A stretch of 64,000 bases of DNA from Climacium dendroides. Lineage: Eukaryota > Streptophyta > Bryopsida > Hypnales > Climaciaceae. The stretch is from positions 24,755,538-24,819,537 of the forward strand of contig OX467091.1 of the NCBI GenBank assembly GCA_950106755.1, in the 5' to 3' direction. The notes beneath the pieces are model-generated. The model was given only the letters and a program-made list of their open reading frames with translations, was not told where the DNA came from and did not search any database. The translations under genes were made by a program, and so were the position numbers. Below are positions 13,577 through 25,300 of this stretch, piece after piece; the stretch's first letter is position 1, and each line of letters opens with the position of its first letter.

Positions 13577-14601
13577 TTACCCCCCCTTTTAGGTTGGGGC
13601 CCTGGTGCCGTTGGATGAAGTTTATGGAAATCAGCAATAGCCTCCGGTGCGTTTTCAAGATTGTCCGCTGGCTCCCACGAATTCTCCTCCGGGCCATAGC
13701 CCTCCCATGACACCAAGTAGTGGAGTTTTTTCCAACGACCGAATAAACATGAATCAATAACCTTGTGCACCTCCCACTCCACATCTCCAATTGGGGTAAT
13801 AATCGGCGGAGGTGGTATGCGGCGACGTCTGGGAATGGTATCCTCACGGTATTTTTCAAGTAGAGAAACATGGAAAACATTGTGAATACGCAATGTCTTA
13901 GGTAGTTTTAACCGGTAAACGAGATCGGAGAGTTTAGCTATTATTGGAAACGGTCCAAGAAACTTAGAAGCTAATTTATGAGAGGGCTCTGTAGTTGCAA
14001 TATTTTCATGGCGCAAGAGAACTTTGTCACCTGGTTGAAAGGTCGGTTGTAGTTGTACCCCTCGGTCGTAATTTCGCTTAGCTTGTTCCCCCGCAATCAA
14101 AATCATAGTCTTGAGTTCCTCATGAACTTGGTGTAGATGTCGAACCCGGTCCTCGGCCGCTGGAACAGTGGATGTTGTAGGTATAGAAAACGATAATGCC
14201 GAGTGGTAACCGTACGTGGCATAGAACGGAGAGAACCCTGTTGCCGAATGGCAGGCGTTGTTATAGGCAAATTCGGCTAATGGCAATAGATCCGCCCAAT
14301 TATCTTGATGCTTTGTCGTGAACATTCGAAGAAATTGTTCAATTACTTGATTCACCCTCTCCGTTTGGCCATCCCCTTGGGGATGAAAAGCCGTCGTTGG
14401 TGATGGCTGGATCTTAAGGAGTTCACATAGTCTACGCATAAACTTTGACACAAAAACGGAGCCCCTGTCTGATATGACCTCCTCCAGCATGCCATGATAT
14501 TTCCATACATTATTTAAATATAACGATACAGTGTCATTGGAGTCAATGGTCTCCTTTGTAGGTACAAAATGAGCTAGTTTAGTATTCTTATCAACAACCA
14601 C
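13540..14601 (-). pseudogene. Ty3 integrase core (part) and chromodomain
   Basis: A frame of 353 residues giving the second half of integrase and the targeting tail. The catalytic core shows VISDRGSVF with the second acidic residue and DGQTERVNQ with the third. The GPF(P)I-type C-terminal module follows (FLGPFPIIAKL). A chromodomain ends the protein, roughly residues 270-325, with EWEVHKVID, a YLVSWEGYG strand and SWEP, so all three aromatic-cage positions look occupied. Chromodomains bind methylated histone H3 tails and steer integration into heterochromatin. The frame ends inside the 3' LTR. It is one base out of register with the upstream RT frame at about 14600-14615, so the polyprotein is broken there. 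Confidence 0.9.
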
Positions 14602-16391
14602 TAGGATAGAGTCATACCCTTTGCTTTGGGTAGTTTAACGATGAAGTCCGTAGAAACCCGCTTCCATGGAGCATGAGCGGCTGGAATCGGTTGTAGTAGG
14701 CCATATCGAGGATGACGTGTTGATTTTGACCTCTGGCACAAATCGCACCCATCAACATATTGATGCACATAACGACGAACAGTAGGCCAATAAAAAATTC
14801 TAGTTACCAATTCTAAAGTTTTAGCCCGGCCTTGATGTCCCGCGGCGGGAGCGTCATGCCTCGATCGCAATATTTGTCGCCGAAGTTCGTCATCGTTTGG
14901 CACATATATCATGTCTTTGAACCGAAGAATTCCATCTGTCAGGTTATATTCTTGAAACCGTCGACGGATGTCATGCGGGCTCTTTTTTAATCCCCCTTTT
15001 AGAATTGCCAATACTGGTTGCAATGCGGGGTCTTCGTCAATGCATAGTTTTATTTGTTCTAGAATTTGAGCATCGCTCCAAACGGGGTCACAGTCCTCCA
15101 ATGATGCCAAACGTAGAAGGGGGCGATTCTCTTCATGTCGGCCTTCCATGAGATCAACCCTTCTTGAGAGGGCATCTGCACGCCCATTTAATGAACCCGG
15201 CCGATGTTGGATATCAAAGTCAAACGCGGATAAGAATTCTGACCACCGAGCTTGTCTCCTATTTAATTGCTTCGTAGTCATAAAGTACTCCAAATTTTTA
15301 TGATCCGAAATTACACGGACTTGATGAGGTGACCCCTCTAAATACACCCGCCAATCCTGGAAAGCTAAAATAATACTTAGGAGTTCTTTGTCATAAATGT
15401 CGTAGTTCTGTTCAGCGGAAGACATTTTAGAACTCCTGTACGCACACGGATGTAAGTGACCGTCATCCCCGTGCTGCGAAAGAATTGCACCTGTTGCCAT
15501 GTCTGACGCATCCGTTTCAACTATAAAAGGCCGTGCAAAGTCAGGATGGAGTAGTACCGGTGCTTGAAGAAATCTTGATTGTAGGTCGATGAATGCTTGA
15601 CTTGCTTGTAGGTCCCATTCAAATTGTTTGTTCTTTTGAGTTTGAATAGTGAGAGGAACGGTAATCTTGGAATAATCACATATAAACCGGCGGTAAAAAT
15701 TCGCAAATCCAAGGAAGGCTTGAATTTCCTTAACCGAGGTTGGAACGGGCCAATCTTTAATAGTTTGCACCTTGTCTAGACACATTTCAAGTCCTTTAGC
15801 CGAGACAATCATTCCCAAAAATTCAACGGAATGTTGATGGAATTGACATTTGGATTCTTTAGCATATAGTCCATGTTCCTGTAATCTTTGTAATACATCC
15901 CTTACCACTTGCCGATGCTCTTCAAGATTCTTTGAAAAAATTAAGATGTCATCCAAGTATATAACAACAGATATGTCCAAAAGGTCCTTAAAAATATCTT
16001 GCATTAACGATTGAAATTGTGCAGGGGCATTAGTCAACCCAAACGGCATAACTAAATATTCAAATAATCTGTACCGCGTTTTAAAAGCCGTTTTGAATTC
16101 GTGGCCCGCAGCCATACGAAGTCGATGATAGGCTTGTCGAATGTCCAATTTGGAGAAAATCGTAGCCCCTACCAACCGGTCAGTGAGCTCTGGGATAAGG
16201 GATAGGGGATAGCGATTCCGCACGGTAACCTTGTTGAGATTCCGGTAATCTATACAAACCCGAATTGAACCGTCCTTTTTCCGAGCGAACACAATAGGTG
16301 CCGAAACAGGAGACTTGGATCTTCGAATCCAGCCCTTGCCTAAATTCTCGTCTAAATACCTCCGTAGCTCTTCCAGCTCCACCGGGGACAT
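14601..16391 (-). pseudogene. Ty3 reverse transcriptase, RNase H and integrase N-terminus
   Basis: A 596-residue open frame. The reverse transcriptase shows the fingers motif (KKDGSIRVCIDYRNLN) and LDIRQAYH, the MPFGLTNAP motif, and the catalytic YLDD at about 145-148. An RNase H follows with ETDAS (Asp near 294), YDKELL and ISDHKNLEYF. RNADALS-type and HHCC zinc-finger motifs of integrase follow (H-A-P-A-A-G-H, then CDLCQRS), and STDF carries the first catalytic acid of the core. The frame begins out of register with the preceding linker frame and ends out of register with the next, both by one base. The ATG at 16391 is an internal Met, not a real start. Confidence 0.95.
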
Positions 16392-17841
16392 GGCCGCAAC
16401 CCAGTGTTACGGGGCTCTTGTCCTTCTTTAAATTCAATCTTCATATCGCAAGTCCTATGGACTGGCAACTCATTGGATGCCACCTCATTGAAAGCTGCTT
16501 TTAAATCATGATATTCTTTTGGAATAGAAGAAGATAGTGGAGTATCCACCTCGGAAATCTCGAGTGCATAAATTTCTGCCTCCTTTGCCGAAAGACGAAA
16601 AGCTGCCTCAAAAATCAATGCATGCTTTGGAGCAATTAATTTTGAAAGTTGTTTTTCTGCCTTGAAATTTAACTCATGTTGTCCTTGAGCTCGCACCAAA
16701 AAATTCCGTCCTTGATTGGAATCCCCCGTGCCCAAAACCTCCATATTTTTTCCAAAAAACATTTTCTGTTTCGCCTTTGGGGGGGTCCTTTTCCCCATGG
16801 GCGGGCCGGCCCCGGCAAGAGGCAAGCCGGCCCTGCCAGGCTCAGCCCCTAGCTGCTCGCCCGGCCCGGCAGGCGGGGAAGCCAGCCAGGCCCAGCACGC
16901 CCCGGCGCTGCCCACGGCGACCGGAGCAGGGCACGCCTCGGCAGGCGGGCGAGCCGGCCAGGCCCCGCTAGCCCCGGCACTGCCCACGGCGGCTGGGACT
17001 GCGCCTAGCCCCGCAGGCTGGGGCGCCGGGCCGGCCCTGGCCCTGGCAGGCGCTGCGCCAGCTTCCGTAGTCCGCAGGCAGGCCAGTGCTGGCACCGCGC
17101 CCGGTCCGGTAGGCTGAAATGCCAGCCCGGCCTTGGAGGAATTTCCTCCAAATGGATTTTCCTCCGAATTTGTGAATTGGGAACTTCCGTGGCACTCCAT
17201 AGCTTTGCAATTTCCTTTTTCTCCTTGCACCCCATGCCCCATGCACCAAGCCTGACAATATGGGGAATCAAATACCACACTTCGTTGAGACCACCGAATA
17301 GTCGGGTCATGACGGATTAACTATGGAATGCCTAAAATACATGGATACTTGCCTGTATTCGTGACATCTGCTACCAATCTTTCACGATGATCTCCAATGA
17401 TAACCTCCACAATAGCCTCGTGGGTTATAAGCCCGGAGCTGATCATTCGGCCATCAATCACCCTAACTTCACGCGGCACCGGCTTTAGTTGCAGCTCCGC
17501 ATTACATTGTTCCGCAAACTTGGGATGCATGAATATTCTTGTGGCTCCCGAATCCACTAATGTGAGACCTGGGACGGAATTGAGCTGTGCATCCAACGTC
17601 ACATGTGCACTAGGGTCAATAGTGGCACGTAAGCACAACAGATCTAATCCGCATTTTACCTCCTTTGAAACCTCGACATCCGTATTCGACCATATGTTAC
17701 TCCATTGTAAATTCTCCCAAGCGGCCGACTCAAGAGGTCGCTCCACCATATTGCCCACCTTTCTTGTTGCGTCCAACGTGGGTGTCTTGTGGATGATGGC
17801 AGCGGCAGTTTGCACAGTGCCCGGGTACTGAAAATTTTCCT
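16352..17841 (-). pseudogene. Ty3 protease and protease-RT linker
   Basis: The aspartic protease is marked by VDSGATRIFM, with CILGIP near its end. The amber codon at 17321-17323 interrupts this frame where related elements usually have Trp. After it the same frame stays open to 16352. It runs through a Cys-containing segment, an unusual Ala/Pro/Gly-rich insert (separate entry), and the conserved lead-in to RT (PKEYHDLKAAF, ELPVHRTCDMKIEF). It then runs out of register just before the RT domain. The junction with gag, at about 17840-17870, is also one base out of frame. Proteolytic maturation of Gag-Pol is the expected role of the intact version. Confidence 0.9.
16795..17115 (-). repeat. GC-rich insert coding Ala/Pro/Gly between protease and RT
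   Basis: A 320-base island of very high G+C in an otherwise moderate element. It contains at least two copies of a 72-base unit starting at 16868 and 16940, each with a GGCAGGCGGG word and a CCCACGGCG word. Because 72 is a multiple of three, the pol frame stays open and reads as about 105 residues of Ala, Pro, Gly, Ser and Arg. No conserved domain is visible. Open frames on the + strand here are shadows. Confidence 0.85.
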
Positions 17842-18930
17842 TCAGTCCCGGGCTCTCTCTTTTCCCGAAGAGGTGCCTTCCGCTTCAATGGTGGCAGAGA
17901 TCGACAAGGGCTTTGAGGGATTTGTGGGGCAACGTGATCGAATATGACCTACTCCACCGCAACCCCAACAGCGTCCTTGGCGTTGATATTCTTGCCGTTC
18001 CACCGCCGTTTTTGCCAAGGCTGTAGAAGGAGTACGCACCGCTCCAAGCTCCATCGACACCGGCCCGGAGGTATTCGAGTTAGATTGTACCTTCCCCACT
18101 GTATCTCGTGGCAATATTGTTGGGGAGCGGAAACTTGAAGTCTCAAAAAGTGAACGGCGGTTTTGACGCCGACCCCATAATCTCTCATCGATTCGGGATG
18201 ACATTGCCATCCAATCCTGTAGCCGGCGTGGTTGAGTCTCCGCCGTCGCTACCGAATCCAAAATTTCATCCTTGAGTCCTCCACGAAAGCGAGCTACTAA
18301 ACTGGATTCATTCCAATCGAGTAGCGCCGCGCATTCATTAAACATAGAAATATAATTCGCGACTGACCCAGTTTGTCGGAGCTTCCCAATGCGATCCTCC
18401 GCATTGCCCCGACGGTCAATATCTCCATATACGGAAATCACGGACTCCCGAAAAGCTTGGTAATCGCCCAATAACTCGTGATCACGCTCCTCGTCCAAAG
18501 CTTGGAGAAGAGGCATAGCCCAATTTTGTGCCACTCCAGTCATATACGAAAGCGCATAAGCTACTTTATCTGCATCAGAGCTATAAGTGCGCGGTTTACC
18601 TCGAAATACAAGACGGAGTTGTGCAAACCACCGGTAAACTTCATTTCCCTTCTTTCCGGAAAATTTTTCCGGTTCCGCTACCTTCGATTCTTTGAGTTCC
18701 ACATTGGATTCCACACACCTCCCTCCTAACACCCCTCCGCTATTGGAGACGGGAGAGACCACCAGTCGTGGTCCTTGCACTGCTCGACTCGAAATCTCTT
18801 GTATCAATTGAGGAAGTGTGGTTTGGAACACTCTTTGGATTTGTTGTTGGATGAAGGCCGCCCACTCCGACCCCATCCCATCCGGCATCAATTCTTCCCC
18901 TGGTTGGACCACCGGTGGTACTTGATCCAT
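17842..18930 (-). CDS. Ty3 gag (capsid/nucleocapsid)
   Basis: An intact frame of 362 residues starting at 18930, about 130 bases inside the 5' LTR. The central retrotransposon gag domain is recognisable from FSGKKGNEVYRWFAQL, then the AQNW and REDR-like helices (residues about 90-250). A CCHC zinc knuckle (CWGCGGVGHIRSRC, spacing C-X2-C-X4-H-X4-C) follows near residue 330. The protein would form the virus-like particle and bind the RNA genome. It stops at 17842 and the protease frame follows one base out of register. Whether that is programmed frameshifting or decay cannot be told from one copy. Confidence 0.9.
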   Translation of the reverse strand: MDQVPPVVQPGEELMPDGMGSEWAAFIQQQIQRVFQTTLPQLIQEISSRAVQGPRLVVSPVSNSGGVLGGRCVESNVELKESKVAEPEKFSGKKGNEVYRWFAQLRLVFRGKPRTYSSDADKVAYALSYMTGVAQNWAMPLLQALDEERDHELLGDYQAFRESVISVYGDIDRRGNAEDRIGKLRQTGSVANYISMFNECAALLDWNESSLVARFRGGLKDEILDSVATAETQPRRLQDWMAMSSRIDERLWGRRQNRRSLFETSSFRSPTILPRDTVGKVQSNSNTSGPVSMELGAVRTPSTALAKTAVERQEYQRQGRCWGCGGVGHIRSRCPTNPSKPLSISATIEAEGTSSGKERARD

Positions 18931-19063
18931 CGAAGGAGATTAGGGTTCTGAATTAAATAATCCTACAAAATCTCTCATGGTAACGGCCGTTGTCCAAAGC
19001 CATCAATGCACTTTCAACTTGGGAATCCGAATTAGAGCATGGACTTTGCATGACTTGACATTA

Positions 19064-19319
19064 TGTTACGGATCGGCTTGATCAAGAAGTCGATGCTCTA
19101 CTTAGATTGCATTCAAAGCAAACCAACACTAAATCACCACCAAGTTACAGTAATGACAATGAGAATCACACTTACACATTGTATCCAAAATCATATTATC
19201 TTCATTACACAAAATGTCAAGTGAGGAACAAACCTCCTCACTTGATTATTAAAGGCAAGGGAGAGGCCAACTAACCCAACTGTTACAACCGTTCCCTTGT
19301 TACGAACGGGTTCGTAACA
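19064..19319 (-). repeat. 5' LTR of the Ty3 chromovirus
   Basis: 256 bases with TGTTACG...CGTAACA ends, the promoter LTR for the minus-strand element. It is followed on the right by the target duplication AATGT at 19320-19324. Confidence 0.95.
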
Positions 19320-20490
19320 AATGTCTTAGATTGCATCATTGTTTTTCATAGCACCAATATGTTGTGATTGAAATTTAGTAATGTTTTCTACAACATCAAA
19401 TCAAAATCTCCACTTTTTCAGCTTCCGTCGACGTGACATCCCAATGTTTTCTGAGACGTATCATGATATCTTGCACGTACAACGTTTTTGGCCTGACATC
19501 AAAAAAAGAACAGTTTTCTTATAGTGGTTTCACCCTAAACTGCTAATGATCTAGGGCTACCAAATTCCTTAAGTGATCGCGTATGAATACATTTACCTTA
19601 CAAGAGAAAGATTGAACCCTATTTACACCCTAATCCAATGATACCAACTTTCTGTAAGTGAAATAATACATTTAAGTACTGACAACTTGCACCATCCATC
19701 TCTCTACACCATCTTATCATCAAAATCCAACAATGTGGACCAAAATCTTCTACAAAATGAGAAGAGAGGGAAAAAAACTCAACTAAATCTGAAAAAAGAA
19801 AAATACATACTATGTCATGCAAAGAAAAAACATCACCAATTATATCAATGAGTGTGAAGCAAATTTTTTTTGACTTGCATGTGCAATTAGTATAACAATG
19901 TACGTAGAAACAACATAACCAATTATTGACTTTTCAATGCCAACATGGCACTGTCCCATTGGCAATCTGTCACCATTGCCATTACAAGTTGCAATTCATT
20001 AACCTTCTTTCCTTTCAACTTGCCTCCAATACCCTCGAATCGTGAAGATCAAAGGTTGTGATTGAAAAATATACAATTGATTCTGTACAATAATCTATTC
20101 AGTGCTAATGTGGCTTATTGGTTATCTAATACATATATGTACTATATGAGTATGGAACAAAAACAAAGAAGAAGGTGGATGTGAGCAATAGTATAAAAGC
20201 ATAAAAAATTCTTGTGCCCGGAAAAGTGAAGGACACACGCAGGAAAAGCAATGTCATAGAAGAAAGAAAAGGTGTTTCCCCTAAAATGGATGCAAATCTT
20301 TGTACTTGTATTCTATTGCAAAGCTCATCAATGGCAAGAGTGTGGCATAATTTCAATGGTTATAATAGAAGTTTAATTTTTTTTAAAGGAAACTGATTTT
20401 GGGAGGTGAATTTTTTATGAGAGTCGTGGGAAATTGGGAATTGGAGGGTTGCCTAGAATCATGAGTCCACAAGCCTAAAATGTTATAAAC

Positions 20491-20550
20491 TTATGTTATA
20501 GGTGTTTATATTATGAATACTTATATTATAGGTGTTTATATTATATGCAC
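20491..20550. repeat. 30-base tandem duplication
   Basis: Two adjacent copies beginning TTAT(G/A)TTATAGGTGTTTATATTAT. Confidence 0.85.
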
Positions 20551-21244
20551 CTTCAATGGTTGCAAAATATCTACTTATACCTACTCAAAACTCACATGCT
20601 TGTGTTTTCATGCTCATACACTAGCATTGTTGGTGGAAATTGTGGGAGTGAGATGTCTCTTTTTGAGAGGATAGTGTCTTGATCATGTCTTTTGAAACTT
20701 CCATGCGCCTCATATGGGATCATAGAAATTATTATTATATATATGTTCCAAGAAAATTTTAAATTATCAAAGATTTAGATAATATTTATTAGAATGAGAG
20801 TTAGCATCTTGAGGTAATAGATTTTTGAATGAGAGAGAGATGAGAAAGATAGGGTATTTGTTATTACCTTCAAATTAATTAATATATTTAAATTATATTT
20901 TTTATTTATTCATTTACAAATATTTAATTACATCTATAAATTTAATAGAATATTTTAGTATTTTTTTAGCATGTTTTGTTTGGGGCACATGCATCAAAAT
21001 CCTAGACATTAAAATACATTGGATGAAAAAAAGCATAAATAATGCCTACATCCTAAAACCTTTGTAGATGGATTTATAAATTATTTTTATATTAAGAATA
21101 AATTACTTAAAAAATGAGTTCAAACTCTAGGAGGTAAATTACATCAAATCGGAATCTAAATTTCACCTAAAAGATCAAATTGCAAGATCATGAATGTCTA
21201 ATTCTTATACTACATGTCTACATATCAATATTCTACGGTATAGA

Positions 21245-22345
21245 ACTACTTATCATATATCAATTTTTTATTGGTTTGTATTCTTGTAGCTTTTTTCCAA
21301 TTTAGCTTTCTCCAATTGACTCTTGCTCCAAGAAATAATCAACAACAAACTGCTTCTAAATCCAATTGATATTATGTTTTATACTCAACAGCTATTGACA
21401 ATATTATCTTTTTCGATTAGTTTCTTCACAATAGTCTCTTCAATTTGCACCAATTTTTCCAATTGGCTAGCTCTTCAAATTTTTTCAATTATCAATTGAT
21501 TTTTCTCAAATTTAACCCTAATTATCCCACAATAATATTTTTTACATTAATTTCAATTGACTTATCTTTATTTTTTTACAACTTCCGATCCTTATAGTTT
21601 CTCATCACCAACTGATTCACCTCTTAATTTCCAATTAAATTCCCCTAACACTCTCAATCTTTCATTACAACATTGGTTACAATCTGGTTCTTATATTATT
21701 TAATTCACAATTGGTTACACTTTTACATAATCCATTAATTTCTCACATCAATTTCTTCAATTTATTTTCACTCCAATTTCTCTCTAATTGTTCAATCTAG
21801 TTACACAAACATCCAATTCTTTCCAATTGATCAACACATTCTCACACAACTTCCACAAAACATATTCACTCCAATTGGTCTTCAGTGTAATAATTTATGT
21901 CAATTTCCCCTATTAGTAATTCACAATCACATTCACATACATAGAATACATTATGATTTCAATTATTCTCTTACAATTGGTTTCTTCCCCTTCTCCCTTT
22001 CTTACAAATAAATCACACAAGTGATTTCCCAATTTTAAAACACACATACACAGCATCTACACATCAAAACTCCACACAATTTTCACAATTTGTTTTCTCC
22101 AATACCTCTTTCACTCTCATACACAATTACTCATTACACTTCCACAATTGGAAAACATACTCTATTACAAAAACAAACACAAAATCAAAATTGTATTAAT
22201 TTCGATAATTGGAAGGAGTCCTTGCTCACCAAAGTCAACTGAAAATCAATTGAAAACTCACCAACCTATAAGCCTAGGCTATTCAACTGATATAACTACC
22301 AATTAGCATCTAAATCCTTTAAAATCCCAATTCACATGAAATTTG
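21245..22345. repeat. G-depleted, CAATT-rich tract
   Basis: About 1.1 kb in which the + strand is almost only A, C and T. It is full of CCAATTG and TCAATTG words (more than nine CAATTG palindromes) and CTTC/CACA words. The skew stops sharply on both sides. It looks like an old, degenerate simple-sequence or satellite array, and no coding function is seen. Confidence 0.6.
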
Positions 22346-25300
22346 ATCCCAATTGGCAACTACTACTAGTAAGCCTCTGTATTATGATATTGATTGGATA
22401 AATGTATAAATAACCATGGTCAAAAATGAAAACAACATTTGAACATTAAGACTACAACCTCTTTTGAAATGATGATGTTTTGTTGTATTAGTTGAGAATG
22501 ATGTTTTTACTAAAGTGAAGGAAATATATTTTTAGTCTTTGATTATTGCATTGCTCATTCTAAATGCACTTCATGCTATTATGTTAAAATTTTGAAATTA
22601 GCTTAATTAAACAACAACCAATAATCAACATAAAAGCAATATTTAGAGTAGGCACATGGAAAATGAGTTGAATATGACTACATGTTCATTATGACAATGT
22701 ATTGAGTACAAGGAATGCATCATAGCTACTCATGAAATCCAATATAAGGTGTAATGATTGTATTGTAAAGATGTTCTTCCCTCTTATTCTATTATATAGG
22801 AGTCCTTTGAAATGTTACCAATATGACCTTAAGTCATTTTTGTGATTTTTCTTTAATTTTATTCATGGCATAATATGATTGTAAAGTAATAAATTTTTTG
22901 GTGAATGACTTTAAAGCTTAAATTCAAAAAGAATTCTACAATGCATCTAAGGTAATTAAACCTATTTGTAATACTCTAGTCAAGCCTCCATCATAGCCAT
23001 GCAAAAAATCCAAATGTGTCAATATTTAATAAATGAGTTGATGGGCATTGTTGGGTGTGTGATACATTTTAGACGTGTAAGTGACTCTTTGAATTCACTT
23101 AGTGCTTGAAATAGGCTCTTGTTCCTTTTGGGTGTAATCCTATTTAAATCATGCACATTGCCCAAGTGCTTAGTCAAAAAAGTGTTCATGTTTTGAGAGT
23201 TCTAAGTACGTCTTGGAATTCTAAAATCAATCCCTGCACATCCATCTACACCTTCCAAGTATGCAAATGCAAAAGACAACCTCATTTTTGGCAAGTAAGA
23301 TGTCCACTACAAATGTACTTGTCAATTTTAGAATGACCTAGTGGCATTTATAGGTTTCAAGGGTAGATCACTTCAAAATTCATAAAACTTCATACTATTT
23401 TGGAAAAATATTTTTTCAATTTGTATTCTTTTCCTCCCACTTATTTAGAGTAAACCAACCATTCACCACACCCAAGAACCACACAACAAACGTTGCCAAT
23501 TACCGCACAATAACTGCACGATTCAACCACCAATTTAATTGTAATGGGAACATAAATTTGTATCATCACCCAATGACTACACACTGTGCAATGAAGGGGT
23601 ACAAGGAATTTTTTACTAGATTTCAAGTGCATTGCCTTTAAATTGTAATAAAATTTGTAGGAAGAAATCTTTTTGCATTTTTTTAAAGGTGAATCTTAAC
23701 ATGACATGTAATAATCACACCAAATTTCAAAACATGCTAGTCTCTATATTTATGTAGAAAACTATTTGAATTTCATTTGTGTGGTGATTGGTAAGTTCAC
23801 TATATGTATGAAAAAACATATTGATTTTTTTCCACCGCTTGAAGTAGGATAGATTGCAAATTGTGGCACAATTAATGGGGGTATATATCTTGTATGACAA
23901 TTTAAGATATCTTCAAGTTTCATTTTGAAAATTCAGAAAAATTATAGAAATCTCTAAAATATGTATTGTGTCCATAGATAGAATCAAAATTACTATGTAT
24001 TAGAGTTCATTTTATAATACAAAAATTATAAACGGAAATTCTAAATCTATATGAATATGCTATGAATTTTTGAAGTTCAATTGTATGATGCATCCCAAAT
24101 TATATTTTCTTTGCATGTATGCATTTGTTATATTTATATTTATGTATTTATAATATTGATTTAGAGATCAAGGTTGGGAATGAATGCTAGTACATGTTAA
24201 TCCTTTTTGGTTCCAAGAGAGAACAAGAATATTGAAGAATCTTTTCTAGATCACTAGTTTAAAAAGAATGTAGGTAGATGTCTACAATCCCATCATATAA
24301 AATAGAAGAGTATGTGAGAGATATGTCATGTGTAGAAAATGGTTATGATCCACCATTTATATTGAAAGAAAATTATAATAAAAACAAATGTATAAATAGA
24401 TCTTACACGTGAAAAAATATGAAATACAATGTCTCAACATTGGAGGAAAAGACAAGAATGAGACATTTTGGATTATGAGCACATGATGGTAATGTTGTAT
24501 AATAAAATAGAATTACATGTGAATATGTATATTGCACCAAAAATTATGAGCATTATTTAGGAAATAATTAGATTTTGGGTGTACAAAATCTTCAATTGAA
24601 AATGTCTTTAAATTCTTGGATGCAGTATTTTCATTCATCAAAGCATATAGTAGCAAAGGTATAGGCTACAAGTACCACATCAAGAATAAATGGATAGGAA
24701 AATGTCATAAAATCCTACAAAACTTTGATTATACACAAAACTTTATTATGTAGAAATGGAGACACCATATTTCTTTTGAGCATTCCTCTTTTGCTATAGT
24801 GGGAAGCTAAATAGACATTTATTTTGTAAATGTCCCCCCTCCCAAATGCTCTTCTTCTTGTTTGTTGTTCCTTTGAGGTGCACAAATAATTTGTATGTCC
24901 TAAATGTTTTGTACTTCTTTCTATTTATTCTATGGTGATGTCCTAGCATAGTTGTGTATATTTCTCCATAACTTCCACATACATTTGTATTTTCTAGATT
25001 AAACCTTTACAAACAATGCTCCACCAAAAAAATTAGAGACCTCTTTTCCTAATCAAATTCCAAACACTTTATTAGATTTTACTTGTTTTTATGTTGTACA
25101 ATTTTGCAAACACTTATAGGTTGTATAGAACCTAAGGTAGTGGTGTATAAAAGAGACACTTTTCATTTTCTGACGCCTAAAAAATGGCCTTGAATGAACA
25201 CTTCTAAGACTTAAAACTACCACAATTTTTGAAAAGCAACCAATGAAAAGTTAGGAGTTTTTTTTAAGTAACCAATGATAGTTGAGACATTTCATGCTTC

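Larger units (their letters stand above)
13321..19319 (-). mobile_element. Ty3/Gypsy chromovirus retrotransposon, full length
   Basis: A complete 5999-base element. It has two 256-base LTRs with TGTTACG...CGTAACA ends, flanked by the 5-bp target duplication AATGT (13316-13320 and 19320-19324). On the minus strand the order is gag, protease, reverse transcriptase, RNase H, integrase, chromodomain. A G-rich polypurine tract abuts the 3' LTR at 13577-13592. I see no canonical initiator-Met primer-binding site next to the 5' LTR. Coding is interrupted by one amber codon and three frameshifts, so this copy is not autonomous as read. The LTRs differ at two positions, which implies a recent insertion. 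Confidence 0.95.
12894..19526. mobile_element. Non-autonomous CACTA-like DNA transposon split by a Ty3 element
   Basis: The left terminus CACTATAAGAAAA (12894-12906) is matched by its exact inverted copy TTTTCTTATAGTG (19514-19526). The flanking bases are GTT on both sides (12891-12893 and 19527-19529), the 3-bp target duplication expected of the CACTA superfamily. Similarity between the ends continues in patches, such as CCAAAAAC followed by a GTACGT word on the left and its inverse on the right. Without the Ty3 element and its duplicated target, the element is about 629 bases and has no transposase, so it must have moved with enzyme from elsewhere. Confidence 0.8.

Noticed and set aside
16716..17117. 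133-codon Pro/Ala-rich + strand frame
   Set aside because: Shadow of the GC-rich insert in the minus-strand pol gene.
23441..23632. Minus frame with HWVMIQIYVPI, faintly like a Ulp1 protease strand
   Set aside because: Only one weak motif, no catalytic Asp or Cys in place, and AT-rich surroundings.
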